The position numbers and the translations under genes are program-made. Source: Kalmusia sp. IMI 367209 (lineage: Eukaryota > Ascomycota > Dothideomycetes > Pleosporales > Didymosphaeriaceae). From it: DNA of 64,000 nt. Positions 25,099-37,287 of the stretch are shown one piece after another; position 1 is the first letter of the stretch, and each line of letters starts with the position of its first letter. Location: the NCBI GenBank assembly GCA_027946365.1, contig JAPEUQ010000014.1:372001-436000 (forward strand). The letters are read 5' to 3'. The notes beneath the pieces were generated by a model. That model ran no database searches, was not told where the DNA came from, and was given only the letters and a program-made list of their open reading frames with translations.

Positions 25099-26013
25099 AT
25101 GGCATCGATGCGATGCGTCTCCCGCCGCCCCACCCTCGTCTGCACGCTCCCGTTGTCGCAATGTCGCCCGCTCCATCTCTACAAGACGGCCAGGGCAAGG
25201 ACAGTGCTCGGCATGCACAAGGTCCTGCCCTTCTCACGTTACGAGCTACCGAGCCTTGACACATCCGATCATAGGATAAATCTTGTCGCAACGCAAGGAT
25301 GGGGTCAGAAGGAGATGATAGCAGAGGGCATTACGATAAAACAACTCTACGATGACTTCATAAAGCCGGGACAAATGCTGTATATGGTCGACAAGATGGA
25401 CAAGGAACAGGCAAAACACAACGCAGATGATCTAGAAGAGGATCGTGTCGCTCAGAAATATAATACTTTCGCAATCGTCAAGCCTCGCGAAACCGCAGCC
25501 CATGTCTCCGTTGGTAAGAATAGCACAAGACAGAAAGCAATAGCGCACGCGAACCCAGCCGAGGTTGCCCACCTTCAATCGCTGCGCGAGGTCCACTTGC
25601 TACTCCATAGTCCGCCCGACTACTGGAAATTGATGCTGGATAAGGCATATCGCTTCATCGAGGCAAGCTGTCCTGTTGAGTTCAGTATCCGCGTGCGCAA
25701 TGTGACCGTAACCAAATTAGAGAGATCCAAACCTTCCTCTCGCGATCTTATGCACTATGTCCATCTCCACTTCCCCCATCTTCGACCCGATTTCATACTC
25801 AAGAGCATGCCAGCAGGAGCGCGGTACATCATAGAGCCCTTCTCGGATGGGAGGCACGTACAATTCGTCATTGGCTTGAAGTCGAAACATGACCCCTTGA
25901 ACGGAGTCGATCTCACAGAACGGTTGGAACAGGTCAAGCGGTCCGTTCAGCGTGCCGTCGAGGAAGGAAAAGCAAACCGATTGCCTCGAGCGGCTCGCTT
26001 TGATTGCAAGTAA
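25099..26013 (+). CDS. Translation initiation factor IF3 C-domain-like protein, probably mitochondrial
   Basis: A single exon of 304 aa starting MASMRCVSRRPTLVC. The first about 45 residues are rich in Arg and Ser, lack acidic residues and fit a mitochondrial targeting sequence. The C-terminal half has an IF3-C-like pattern: LREVHLLLHSPPDYWKLML, with a paired helix where IF3 has its KEI..DYQ..L block, then a strand-helix-strand ending in FPHLRPDFILKSMPAG. A basic extension LPRAARF closes the protein. In bacteria and mitochondria IF3 keeps ribosomal subunits apart and checks the start codon; the yeast counterpart is Aim23. The N-terminal IF3 domain is not obvious, so the assignment is moderate and a general mitochondrial RNA-binding role is an alternative. 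Confidence 0.55.
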   Translation: MASMRCVSRRPTLVCTLPLSQCRPLHLYKTARARTVLGMHKVLPFSRYELPSLDTSDHRINLVATQGWGQKEMIAEGITIKQLYDDFIKPGQMLYMVDKMDKEQAKHNADDLEEDRVAQKYNTFAIVKPRETAAHVSVGKNSTRQKAIAHANPAEVAHLQSLREVHLLLHSPPDYWKLMLDKAYRFIEASCPVEFSIRVRNVTVTKLERSKPSSRDLMHYVHLHFPHLRPDFILKSMPAGARYIIEPFSDGRHVQFVIGLKSKHDPLNGVDLTERLEQVKRSVQRAVEEGKANRLPRAARFDCK

Positions 26014-27170
26014 TCAGTCGTCACGAACTACTCGATGGACTGAGGATTGGGAAGCTCTTTGATTCTAGAGTACATTGAAACCTAGCGGCACATGGACAAA
26101 ACGATGAGGGTGGGCACAGAAAACCAAAAGACACTTTACTACAGCAGGTCATAGGGGCCTTTGATTACGCCCCTGAAACACACAGAGACGAATGACTTGG
26201 ATCAAAGCAATGGATTGAATCATATGTGGCGAAGCAAGAGAACAGATACTTGGAAGCACGAAATGGAAAAGGCAAAATACGAAGCACAAGATGGTGCACA
26301 TGCCTAATAATGAGAGGTCATAAGACGATAAGGAACAAAGGCGCAATGAATGTGTCGAACACACGCGGCGAGAGCAAATCGGAGCTCCGAGCAATGGATA
26401 CGCAAGGGGAATTGAATAGAAATAATAAAAGTGGCGCCTCTGGTGATATGCTGGGAAGTTAGAGACGGCGGAAATGTATGAGAGAAGCATCATAGCGATG
26501 GTCAGCATTACTCGGCGTTTCGAGTTTCATATAGTGTACGTGAACTACACGTGCCATATTCGGCGCACTGTAGCACAGCGAGCTGAAAATTGAGAGCACC
26601 AAAGTCCTGCAGCACTAATCCATTCAAGTGTACACAAGCATTAACAGAGTGATGACGAGTCTAAACCAAAATTAGCACCGAGTCATAAGTTTTGCGAGCT
26701 TTGCGAATGTGCCGCAATTTCCTAAATAGGCGACGGACGAATATCGTATTCACACACACAGACACAAACAGACATGGAGCTGCAGGCGACTGGGAAAGAT
26801 GTTTTCAAAGTAGTTCGAAACTACTAGCGTAGGCGTATCGGTGACTCGGGTGCATTATGGGCCCGGTGCGACGGTCATTGGCGTGGTGTTTGGTCTGAAC
26901 GATGACGATGCGCTGCAGGTGGGCCTTGGCGATGCTCTCGTACAGGGCTGACAGTGAGAGACCACATTTCCATGCCCCATAAGCCCGATCCTATTTCCCG
27001 CACCTCCCGCGCCCCTGGACCGTCGCAGAGACTGCAGGGTTTCCTAGAAACCGCATGCCCTCCCGCTATCTTCACATCCCTCGTCGCTGCTCGATTGCGC
27101 CTCCCTGCCGACCGCTCGCAACCCGCACGCGCGGCGCCGACCCCAGCTCGCCCGCACGCCGCCGTCCTCA
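26014..27170. other. 1.16-kb intergenic region with CA microsatellite
   Basis: It contains the EFR3 promoter and leader and the 3' flank of the IF3-like gene. A short CA-rich repeat lies at about 26751-26776. Open frames here have no family match. The last about 200 bp are pyrimidine- and GC-rich, as expected for a fungal 5' leader. Confidence 0.4.
26751..26776. repeat. CA-rich microsatellite
   Basis: Five CA units followed by diverged GACACAAACAGACA units, about 26 bp in total, upstream of EFR3. It is likely polymorphic but has no evident function. Confidence 0.6.
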
Positions 27171-30100
27171 ATGAACGCCGCACGGCAGGCCTGTCGCCCG
27201 AAACACCAGGTGCTGGTGCTCAAGTGCTACCCCAAGTTCCAGAAGAACAATGTCGAAGTCCGGGCCAATTCGAGCGAGTTGAGCTACCTGCTTTACTATG
27301 CGAGCACGCGACGGAGCAAGCTGCAGAAGGTGGGCGACTTTTTGGACAAGCGCACCACGACCGATGTCTGGAAGGTCCGCACAGGGTATGCAGTGAATAA
27401 ACCAGCACATGTGGGGGGTGATTCGCTGACGAGCGCAGCAATGTCCAGGTCACGCTCCAGATCCTCAAGGCACTCATCGAGAAGTGCCCGCGCGACCTCC
27501 CGCTCTATGCCGGCGCCGTGCTGCGTAGCCTGCGCACCATCTTGAAGTCCAACGATGTGGTCATGGTTGAGGAGTCCATCCCGACCTTCGAGGCCCTCTG
27601 CGCGCACCAGGACCCCGCCAGCCTCGCCGCCGATCAGGACTACATCAAGCAATACGAGGAGATCGTGCAGTTGTACGCCCAGTTTGCCTCGAAAGAGGCC
27701 GTAAAAGTAGGCAAGGCACCTGTAAGCTGGCCTGTCGCCATCAGATTCCGCAAGTCGGGCCTGCAGGCGCTCAAGGCAGTCGCATCGTCGGAATCGCTCG
27801 GATCGGAGACGGGCCGCCAGCTCGCCGTCATAATCCCGATAATCTTGCTAAATGTTTTTTCCGATAGCGGCGAGTACCTCCGCCGCCTCGAGAGCCGCGA
27901 TCATGAGAAGGAGGAACACGAGAAGGTCGAGCAATTGCGACGGCGGCAGAGCATCTCCACCGTGCGGACGGAAGAGGAAGAGGCCGACCCGGTGGCTGCT
28001 TCGGGGACCACTGAGGAGGCAGACAAAATCGCCGAAGAGGAGGCGGGTATGATCGCCTTGGAAGCACTAAAACACATCTTCCTAGGCGTGAACCGCGGAC
28101 AACTACGACTCGCGACCTCTGCTGTGCTCAAATTCATCGGAACCCACGTAAAGCCGCAGGAAAATCTCCAAGACAATGGAGTCGGGAACTGGTCCACGAC
28201 GCTCATGGCCATGATTTGCGCATGGGCGCCAGTACAGGATAGATATGCGATTCTGGTCAGCACTGTAGAAGCCCTCGTTCGGAGCCCCATTCTGGAAGAC
28301 GATCTGGAACGTCAGCTGGTGCTAGCGACCATCATTAATTATCTCCTTAGCTCCGCTATCAACTTCATCGGGCTCAGCGTTATGGATGTATTGGTTGGGT
28401 TGATCTCTCACACATTGTTACTTTTGCAACTAGGCGGTCCCGGTACCTCTATAATGCCGCACCACCAACAGAGCACTTCAGTCTTTCCCGAGAAAGACGC
28501 CGCGACTCCTAAAACTTCCGGAACCCTGGGTGGGGTAGTCATGGAAGTCGTCAACGAGCCTTCACCTTTCCGATTGCAACTGCTCAATACTGTGAAGCAG
28601 TGCATGGCCAGCCTGGCGGTTCATGTGTACTATACGGATCAAATATCAGACATGGTCGCAGCAATTTTGACTCGGTTAAAACCTTCGCCCTTATCGGGTG
28701 TGGCTACCACCGCGGAAGCGATAGAAGACCCTGCAGCGGCTGTCAACGCAGTAGCCAGTTCAGCAAACTTACGTGAACGGTCGCCGTACGTAGATCGCTT
28801 CTTCTCGTTCGAAACAGCTCGTTTAACCGCCCTGGAGACCGTGAACAACATCATTAAAACCGCAAACACTCGAAGGCCTGACGGATCATCCGCATCTGTG
28901 CCGAGAGGCTCAGTGAGCGTCAGGGCTTGGGAGGGTACGCAATGGTTGTTGCGTGATCCTAACGGACAAGTCCGCAAAAGTTACGTCGATGCTCTTGTTA
29001 CTTGGTTGACTCTCGAAAAGAAGAGAGCAGATTTGAAGTTTGTTGATGACTACCGTAGGAAAGAGAAGGAAAACGACAAAAATGTGCTTGCTAGACGAGC
29101 CGTTTCAAATGCGTCGCAGCGAGAGAAATCTCCAAGAAGAGGGAAGAATACGTTCCTAGCCTTGTTGCACCTTGCAGTCTACGAAAATGCCCTGCAATAC
29201 GTCGATTCCGAGGCGGACCTATTGTTACTTCATCTACTTCTAACCACTTTGGTCAACAAACTTGGCGTCAACGCTATCCGCACAGGCTTACCAATGATTT
29301 TGCGGCTACAAGAGGATATCCAGACTGTCGAAAACCCCGGAGCAAAAGTACGAATAGGCAGTCTGGTTCACGGTTATCTGTGGGCTTTGAGTATAGCTTT
29401 GAATTTTGAAACGTCAACCGTCGGCAAGATAATTCACTCCGAGATTTCTAGGCGAAATGAAAAGGGCTTATGGATCAAGAGCATCCGCGTTCCTCCCATG
29501 CACCTAGACCGGATCGAAACTCCGCACTCAGAGCCTGTGAGGCTGCCAGCTGATCTCGTGCAAACGGAAGCCTTGAAGCCGTTCGACAATCGCGATGCTC
29601 TCGTCGACAGAATTGCCGATGGCTATGCTATTTCTCTACACTCGCCCCCATCTAGTCCGCCTGCTTCGCCTGGTCGATCCATGTCGATAGCTTTGACTGC
29701 CCCTGCTACCCTCCAATCAACACCTCAACTGTCTTACAAGGTTAGGGAAGAACTTCTTGCCGACTGGAGTAGAGAAGTCTGCCTCGCAACGAACACTAAG
29801 GATCCTTCATCCGCTTCTATGACGGGCTCTCGCACTGCGGCCTCGGCGCAGCAGAAGAACAATTACCTTGGTGTCACTATACCTAATGGTAATCTTGATA
29901 GCGCTGCAAACTCCCCTGTACCGTCACCAAGACGCGCTCACAGTCGGCCCCCATCCATGGCATATGGCCTCGTAGGACGAGTAGCTTCCCCACATCGCAA
30001 CCATAGCCCGTCGCGGACCCCTGGTAGCACCTCTTCCGTCCACTCTACTGTGCGTGTGGACGACTTGAAACGAGTACTCTCCGGCTCAGCACCGCGTACC

Positions 30101-30700
30101 TCCTACTCCATACGCCCGGCAACCCACCGCCATCAAGCTTCTTCTGCCGACTCCTCAGCCTCAGAGTCTATGGTTAGTGTTCACAGCCTCTCGGATGCGT
30201 CATTCATTACTGCAGACAACAACACTTCTCAGACTGTACAGTCACCATCAACACCTGCTGCGACTCAAACCCCAACATCATCCCGCCCTCAGACGACCTC
30301 GTCAGGCGCGGCCAATTCCCCACCTTCACCAAATAATGCACAGTTTGCCCGCACTCGTGCCTACTCAAGGGACGCCGTACCCCCAGTTCCACCCATTCCT
30401 GACTCTCTACGTGACCAGTCCCTCAGCCCTGCTTTCGATCGACCGAAGACAGCGCCAGGTGGCAACGCGAATGGCAGCATCGACGTACGAAAGAGTAGGA
30501 GCTTGAAGAGAGCATCAGAGGCTTCGAAGAGCGTGAAAGAGAGAAGCCTGTCGAGAAACGGAAGTAATGCGAATGGTAATGGTTATGATAGCGCCGGGAG
30601 AGGAAGAGGAAAGACGAAGAAACCGGACTTTTCAGGGTTTTTGGACAGTATTGATGTCGGAGACGAAGAGGAGGGTAGAGTGGGGAGGGTGCCATATTAG
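27171..30700 (+). CDS. EFR3: EFR3 plasma-membrane scaffold of PI4-kinase
   Basis: Exons 27171-27385 and 27439-30700 give 1158 aa. The N-terminus MNAARQACRPKHQVLVLKCY carries a basic patch with cysteines; in EFR3 proteins this region binds acidic lipids and can be palmitoylated. It is followed by the conserved QKNNVEVRANSSELSYLLYY and the junction RTGNVQVTLQILKALIEKCP, which confirms the splice. Residues to about 650 form helical repeats. The remaining roughly 500 residues are Ser/Pro-rich and disordered, with poly-Ser, SPSRTPGS and arginine-serine patches likely to be phosphorylated. EFR3 anchors the Stt4/PI4KA-Ypp1 complex at the plasma membrane for PI4P synthesis. The intron lies in the position expected within the first helical repeat. 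Confidence 0.92.
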
Positions 30701-31162
30701 TGCTTTGGTTGAGCCTCCCCGTATTGTTTGATGTCTCTTGACATTGCTAAACACATTTTCCTTGAGATTTTGATATCCTGTTCTGGGTGATTTCGACGAT
30801 AGGACTCGCTCTTGTAAAAGTTGCTCCTCAGACTTTGTTTTCTCATGTTGACATTTGACCTTGACATATATGATATGTAGCATAGCATCGAGCTTCCATT
30901 GGTTTGGAACAAGGCTTGTAAGGTATTGGGTTGTAGATACCGAGGGATGTAATTGGTCTAGGAGATATAGTATTCATACATCATGGCATGTAGGGCCGAT
31001 AACCAAAATCAAATCATGCGTTTCGTACGTGTAATGCAACAGCGGGTCGTGTGCGAGGGCAGACGATCTCACGGCTTCTTAGGCGAAACTCTCTACCACA
31101 TCCAACATCTAGAGGAGCACCAGCCCAAATCTTTTACGTCCATCATCATCTTGCCCTTTCAC
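30701..31162. other. Convergent 3' region (EFR3 / MFS)
   Basis: 462 bp of AT-rich sequence between two gene 3' ends. Nothing further was recognised. Confidence 0.45.
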
Positions 31163-33211
31163 TTACTTATCTCCCAGATACTTCACGTACATCTTGTGCA
31201 CCCACGCGCGGTTCAGCTTGCCGAAGACATCTAGGCAGAAAGTCAGCAACTATCTCTCCTGTATGCCCTAATAACACTCTATTCATCCAACAATGCTAGT
31301 TATGAACCTCAAAAGGTAGGAAACGAGCGACTTACACATCGGCACACAAGTTGTGAACCCGCACACCGTAATGATGCCCCACACCTTACACATATGCGCC
31401 GGTCCTTTCTCAGCAGCAAACTCATTAATGAACGTGCTAAAGGCGTAGAACAAGAAATTCTTGATCATCATCTGCAAGATGAAGATCTCCGTAGCATAAG
31501 GGCGAAAAGCGTCGCTGCAAACAAAATCAGTAACACATTCCCAATCAACCAGCTCAGGTGCACATCTCACAGAATATATAACCCCGTGCTCGTCCCCGCA
31601 ACCCCCGTGCCAAAACACACAGCGCCGTAGCAGAAACTGCACAGGTACACGGCGCCCTTCATCCCGGGATGCTCCAGCGCCCACATGAAGGTGAACCAGC
31701 CGAGCACCGTGGCCGTCGCGGCGAGTATGCAGATCGGGACGCGGAACTCGGCTTCGAAGACGCCTTTGTTGCGGCGGGAGAGCGTCTTGGCGATGGCGTC
31801 GCAGAGGGGACCTGCGGACGTGGCGAGGATGCCGCCGAGCAGGGCGCCCGTGAAGAAGTACCCGTTTTGCGACACGGTGAGGCGGTACGGTGGGGGTGTG
31901 AAGATTTGGGCGAGAGTGTAGGCTGTGCCTACGAAGAAGGACTGTGCACGGTATGAGCGGTTGCTCGATAGGGAATGGAAGGGAAGAAAGGAGGCAAATT
32001 GGGAGGGGGGGAGGTAACGTACGATGAGGATGGCGGCGACCAGTGTGATCCACACTATAGCCGGATTGAGCAGATGTACGAAGATGCGCCCAAGAAGCTT
32101 GAACATGCTATCCTGGTTATAGACGCCGGAAAAGATCCGGAGATCCTGGATGAAGCTGCGTTTCGGTATGGGAGGCGTCGAGTTGGACGTCGTTACTTGC
32201 TCGATGGACTGCTGGCTGTCCTTCTCTTGGACCTTGACCGCCTCGTCATGCACCACTGCTGCCCTCACTGTCTCCCTCCGAAACTGGCTCTCAGGAATAA
32301 AAAAGAATGTCCCAATAAGCCCGAAGAGTTGCAAGGGTAGCAGTACAACGAACAAATTCCGCGCACCAAGAACCTCGAACATGTGCCCTGCGCAGATGGC
32401 TACGAAGGAGGCGAGGCACGCTGTGGTGAGGACTAGTAATGAGGTGCGCAAGCCGCGCTGATGCAGGAAGAACATGTCGCCGATGGCGGCTACGGTGAGG
32501 GACTCGTAGGCTGTGGTTCCTAGACCTTGGATCATGCGGCCGGCAAGGAGCACGGTGTAGGATTTCGAGAGGCTTGACTGGTCGAAGCCTGCGATGCAGA
32601 TTCCAGTGCCGAGGGCACCGAAGAGGCTGGCAAAGAGGAATTGCGGTCGCTTCCCATATTTCTCGGCGAGGATGGAAACGATGGGACTGTGGAGAGTTTA
32701 GTATCAGAACTGGCACGTGAAGAAAGGTACGGCAAAGTACCCAAGAGCGCCAACAATGAGTAACTGATAACCAGACAGTTGTGCAATCTTTTTCACGGGA
32801 ACGTCAAGTTGGACAGCTAGGGCGACGGTCGCAGGCGCGATCATTGGCCCGGGACAGGCAGCGAAGATGATGCTGTTGAAGAACAGGACTATGAAGGCGG
32901 TTTCGCGCTTCCATGTTGGCCAGAGCTTGATGGCATCAATTTCAGCCTCGGAAGAACCTCACCAGATACTCACGAGTGGGTCGTTCGGGTCGTCAGATGG
33001 CTGTGGGACAAGGACAATCTCTTGCTTCTGGAAAGAAGTGAGCAAAAAGCTAGCCTTCCCTTCGAACAAAAGCGTCGCTCACCTTGCCCTTCCCGTGTTT
33101 GAGTCGCGCATGCTCATACTCATGCTCCGCGCTCGTCTGCGCCGTGTCCACCAGGTACTCTGTCCCCGGCGGCTGCCCGCTCCGCTTCGGCTCGATGATA
33201 CCGAGCGTCAT
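31163..33211 (-). CDS. MFS transporter, drug/polyamine (DHA1)-like
   Basis: Seven exons (33083-33211, 32974-33027, 32741-32925, 32023-32686, 31571-31941, 31336-31514, 31163-31230) give 549 aa; all six introns are GT-AG and the total is in frame. After a hydrophilic N-terminus ending DPNDPLLWPTWKRE come twelve expected membrane helices. The central loop is long and charged, and the C-terminus reads PMYVFGKLNRAWVHKMY. The loop 2-3 motif region SILAEKYGKRPQFL is the MFS signature. The family exports drugs, polyamines or secondary metabolites by proton antiport; the substrate is unknown. It is divergent from the F-box-like gene, with 1 kb between them. Confidence 0.87.
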
Positions 33212-33429
33212 TGTGCTGTCTTCGCTCACCAGAAAGCGTGCCTCCTATTCCAGACCCAAAACAAAAAACAATGATCGACCGCGAAAACGGGTTGGGGTCG
33301 GGATCCTGCAGCGGCTCCTCTGCCTTTAAATATCACGACCCTCGTCCAGCCTCATCATTTTACCCTGATAGTTTTCGTTACGCCCAGCTTGTATACAGCA
33401 TATGCGCCTAGCGTTGTCAATCGTTCGGG

Positions 33430-33503
33430 CGGCAGATTAGTGGCCGTTTGTTGGACGCTCGCCCGCAGTGCCTGGACCGCCTTTAGGCGATGTAAATCTG
33501 CCG
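33430..33503. repeat. Spaced inverted repeat CGGCAGATT / AATCTGCCG
   Basis: The arm CGGCAGATTA at 33430-33439 faces TAAATCTGCCG at 33493-33503, giving nine complementary bases about 50 bp apart. It lies about 220-290 bp upstream of the MFS start at 33211. Arms beginning with CGG are typical of Zn2Cys6 regulator half-sites, but the spacing is far larger than usual, so a regulatory role is only possible. Confidence 0.35.
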
Positions 33504-34153
33504 ATACCCCACAGTTCGGTTACACGCATAGTTTACATGCAGACAGTGGGGTTGCACGAGGATATGCATACGCTAAACTAATCACAGCGGGGTTACGGAG
33601 AAGGTTCATGAGGGGTAGATTGGTTATTGTAGGAAAGGTGCAAAGGGAGTCAATTGTTGGCGGGAAGAATACCATAGGGTGGTGCTGAAGCCATCGAGCT
33701 CTCAGTGCAAATCACTTAGAATTTCCATGATAGACCTCTGCTACATATATCCTTTTCGCACACTTCGTCTTCGTGCCTGGAAATCATGTGAAGACCGCCT
33801 TCGGTCGTTGGACGATGCACCTCGTCTGGTGCAGTACTCATCATGTACCTTACACAAAAGGGGGAAGGCGCCGAGGCACGTGCGTTCTGACTCGTGCGAG
33901 ATTGATCTTCACAATACTACCGCGTCCATCGAAGTGTTCTCAGCTATGCTTCAAAAATCCTACATGCATTTTTCATTCTATGTGTGAATAGATTTGAGCG
34001 ATCTTGGAGAATGAATAAAGATAATAGAGAATTTTGCAACAGCCACAAATAACCAAGTGCGTACTAACGACGGAATAACAGGGGTTGCTGCCTTGAAGCT
34101 CAGCTATGAACCCACAATCGCGGCGCAGCTACCTGCCCTATGCGCTGACGTGA

Positions 34154-34160
34154 TATATAA
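34154..34160 (+). promoter_or_regulatory. TATA box of F-box-like gene
   Basis: TATATAA about 98 bp before the ATG at 34258, a suitable distance for a fungal core promoter. Confidence 0.5.
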
Positions 34161-34204
34161 ATCTTACTTCAGGGCCGATATAACGTAGCAGGCCTTTCAA
34201 TTTC

Positions 34205-34257
34205 ACCTACACGCTACCACCTACACGCTACCACCTACACGATACCACCTACACGAT
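34205..34257 (+). repeat. 14-bp minisatellite in the 5' leader
   Basis: About 3.7 tandem copies of CTACCACCTACACG (the later copies have ATA instead of CTA). The array ends directly at the ATG at 34258. It lies between the TATA box and the start codon, so it should be transcribed as leader RNA. Confidence 0.8.
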
Positions 34258-35368
34258 ATGTCCTCCGAAACCTTCTACCAGGACAACACAGGGGCGCTCA
34301 GAGCCCAGGCAGCACGAGAAGACCCACGCATAGCTGAAGCCTTACGCGCGGACTCGTGTGCTCTCCTCGCTCTTCCTAGAGAGATAAGGAATGAGATTTT
34401 CGGCTACCTCTACACTGACTCATCACCGGGCTATCGAATCTTTGCAGACGACTTCCCCAAGGAAGAAGACAGTGATTCAGAAGAAGACGCTGGTTCAGAG
34501 GAAGAGACTGAGCCCAATGAAGGCGGAAAGTACTCAAAGTTGCCTGATGATCCATACTGTTACATGAACGCCGACATTGTTGATCCACACATCGCCACTG
34601 AGGCCGCTGCGATATTCTACAGTACCAATTATTTCGAGTTTCCACGAGACAACTACGAACGTTTCACATGGTTCCTCACCACGGATCATTTTCGCAGCGG
34701 CGTCGCACCCAAGGATGTCATAACTCGCCTGTACCTCTCCATCCCCATGGACGGCCTCTTAGGCCTGATGGTTCCACACGACATGGCGAACCAGCTTCGC
34801 GAATTTGTCTTTGGGCAAAGCACATCGCTTGGCTTTTCTAATGATGCCGTGTGGTCTCCGCTGGTGGAGGTACGGAATTTACGCACCGTAGAGTTTCAAG
34901 TCTACAGCGAGTGGCCAAACAGTGCGCGCCCGCAAGAAATGTTGATGTTCAAGATGCTAGAAGAGCGTGGCGTATCTACCAATATGAGGCTTAATTTGGT
35001 ACCAAAGAGAGGGTTTGGAGCTTCCCAGAGACTACTCGTTGGTTTTCAACAAGCCGACGGAGGAGGAAATCGCGATAGTGGGAGATAGGAAGCCAGTTGA
35101 TGTTGTTCATTGGGAGATCGAGAACAAGCTTGCCGAGCCTTCGGAGGCAGAGCAGGAAGATGGATCTGAGGAGAACGCCTTGAATGCCAATAACGAGGAG
35201 GATCACAATGACGAGGACAATGATGAGGACGGTGATGAGGACAGTGACGAGGACAGTGACGAGGACAGCGATTCCGATGGCGCGTACTGCCACCACTCAT
35301 TTGCGTATGATGAAGACTGGGAATCGAAATGGAGGGTGTACCTTCACAGGTTGTACAGTAGGCTCTAA
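34258..35368 (+). pseudogene. F-box-like protein gene with a +1 frameshift
   Basis: Frame 1 runs 34258-35088. It begins with a short polar region and the motif CALLALPREIRNEIFGYLY, the usual F-box-like start of fungal DUF7730-type proteins. It continues through an acidic Ser/Glu/Asp insert and the conserved EAAAIFYSTNYFEF block. Around 34985-35010 the coding character moves one base forward, to a frame reading LELPRDYSLVFNKPTEEE and a DED-repeat tail that ends at 35368. Allowing one extra base, the gene would encode about 369 aa. The gap between the frames is too small for an intron. Either a real lesion or a sequence error truncates the product at 276 aa with a short nonsense tail. The tail repeat (GACGAGGACAGT units near 35235-35275) is itself slippage-prone. 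Confidence 0.65.
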
Positions 35369-36572
35369 AAAAGAAATAAAGGAATGTCAAGGGCGGCCTT
35401 TACACGGTCAACAGGACCGTGCTGAAGGATGGGCCAGTTTGTACGATGGAAAACACGAGCAAGGGTGGGGTCTATCTGCACAGCCCTCGCACACATTTTC
35501 CTAGACTTCGCCCACGTTCTGGCCAGTTTCGATCACCTTAGAAGTCATCTCCAACAACTACTACTGCTCGAACTTCCACAGATCGCTGATTGCATTATAC
35601 CCAGTCTTGAGGACATACCACTGAAAATTCGCAACCGTTCTATCGTATTTAATTATCGCCAACAAGACTCTATTAGCTTTTAAGACCGCATGAGGTGGCT
35701 ACAATCCTTATAACAGTCTTCAATTATCGGACAGTGAGCAAGCATGTGGTATGTGCTTTCTTTCGCTGAGCCACACTATAAATGCCGCCAAGAAGGAGAC
35801 ATAAGCTTCCGCTCGTGACTCCACACTATTGATCCCCCCGCCTCTTTGTGTAATGCCAGCACATATGCCCATGTCTAACTTGACCCTATCTGTAGGAACG
35901 GGACACCAGCAAGTAGAGATGTTCTACTGATGACTGAGATGGGCTACTCAAGTGAAAATAGCATATCCTTCCCTGAGCCTACTACGGGTAGTCAACAATA
36001 GCCCCCACCAAGGAAAGAAAAATATACTCCAATAAAGGTCCAAGGAGCAAGATCAATAATGCAGCCATCGGTCCCACAATACGGTTTTAGGCGCTATCCG
36101 ACCCTTCACTATTAGCGCATGATTACCATCACCCCACGTGGAAGTGATTATGGCCACACAATCTCGACTGCTGCCTACGTTCCTACATACGCCTATTACT
36201 GCGGGTTGCTAGGCTGCGAAGTATAGCTGTAAAATTGCCAAGGGTAGGCCCGTTACAAAACCTGGTCAGAGCATGTTCCACAAGTTAGCTTCTTGCGCAA
36301 TTTCAAGAATGAAACGCCCCCTCAATGATTGACTCAATTTTGGTTGTTTTCTAACTGCGCAAAAGCAATCTTCACCATCGAGGACTGACTAATACTGATA
36401 TGGTGTCTCAAAATTGTCGTCACTGACTGTGGATCCGTGACTCTACGATAGATTCAAGGCTTTCTAGCGCCAAAAGCGAAGGTTTTAAAGAATATACCTA
36501 TCCTCATAGACACTATCATAAACTCATATTCCTCTCCTACTACAATATAAACCTCACAGAAGCGTACACAGC
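35369..36572. other. 1.2-kb gene-free region
   Basis: No coding frame with recognisable content, no long repeats. The right end is AT-rich (ATATAA-type sequences around 36490-36550) and should hold the promoter of the orphan gene at 36573. Confidence 0.4.
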
Positions 36573-37287
36573 ATGGCAGACGAACTCCCATATCGCCTCA
36601 TAGACGCAACCCATGCATGTCAAAAGTACGAAGGACCGTCTTTTTTCGATCCGCCCCGTGGCCACGCCGACTTGAAGCCAGTACATCGAGCTCTATGTGT
36701 AGGCTACGAATTACAAGCCTTGGGCTGGAAGCTAGCGGCGGATCGTCACTGGACCGAAGCAACGATCATATACACAGTCGTTCATCAAATGAAAGAAGCT
36801 CCACCCGGGCAAAAGGACATGAGATTAGAAAGTTGGACTACATCCGAGCACCTGGCTGGCATTTTTAGACACTGTTTCAAATGGGAAGTTCATGTCCATG
36901 TCTTCAAAACGAAGGAGGATGCTCTCGAAAGGAAGAAGGAAACAATAGTTGCTGGGATTCCGGGGTCTTACTGGACGAAGGTACCAGAGGCTGGATTGGA
37001 CAAGACTGGAGAAGACCCTGAAACTACCCTTCAAGTTAGCTGTAAGTATAATTGCCTAGCAAGAGCATAATTACTGTAGTTGACCAGTTGTAGTATACTC
37101 AGCTTTGATATATTGGGGCAAGAAATTCATCAACCATGCGATTTTCGACGGTCAGCTTTGGTCTGAAGCGAACACTGAGAAATGGCGTATCAAACTAGAA
37201 GATGAACTGAAGAACCTGGACATTACACTGGAGGGTGTTTTGGCAGCTACTGATCTTCCAAAGCCTCTAGATGATGATACGGTCTAA
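36573..37287 (+). CDS. Hypothetical fungal protein
   Basis: Exons 36573-37041 and 37094-37287 give 220 aa; the intron (37042-37093) has a GTAAGT donor and TTGTAG acceptor and restores a continuous frame. I do not recognise a family. The product is soluble, without a signal peptide or membrane helix, and mixes charged and aromatic residues (TSEHLAGIFRHCFKWEVHVH, IPGSYWTKVPEAG, SALIYWGKKFINHAIFDGQL). Stable alternation of hydrophobic and charged residues across the splice junction supports a real folded protein. It sits alone between two gene-free stretches of about 1.2 kb, next to an F-box-like gene and a HET pseudogene, so it is probably lineage-specific accessory content. Confidence 0.6.

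Larger units (their letters stand above)
33212..34257. promoter_or_regulatory. 1.05-kb divergent intergenic region (MFS / F-box-like)
   Basis: It contains a spaced inverted repeat (33430-33503), a TATA box at 34154-34160 and a 14-bp minisatellite ending at the start codon of the F-box-like gene. No gene was recognised inside. Confidence 0.5.

Noticed and set aside
31567..32553. Reading the MFS gene at 31163-33211 as one unspliced frame with TTACCTCCC sequence inside the protein
   Set aside because: The piece contains a Pro/Ser-rich insert between two helices, flanked by good splice sites; removing it keeps frame and restores helix continuity.
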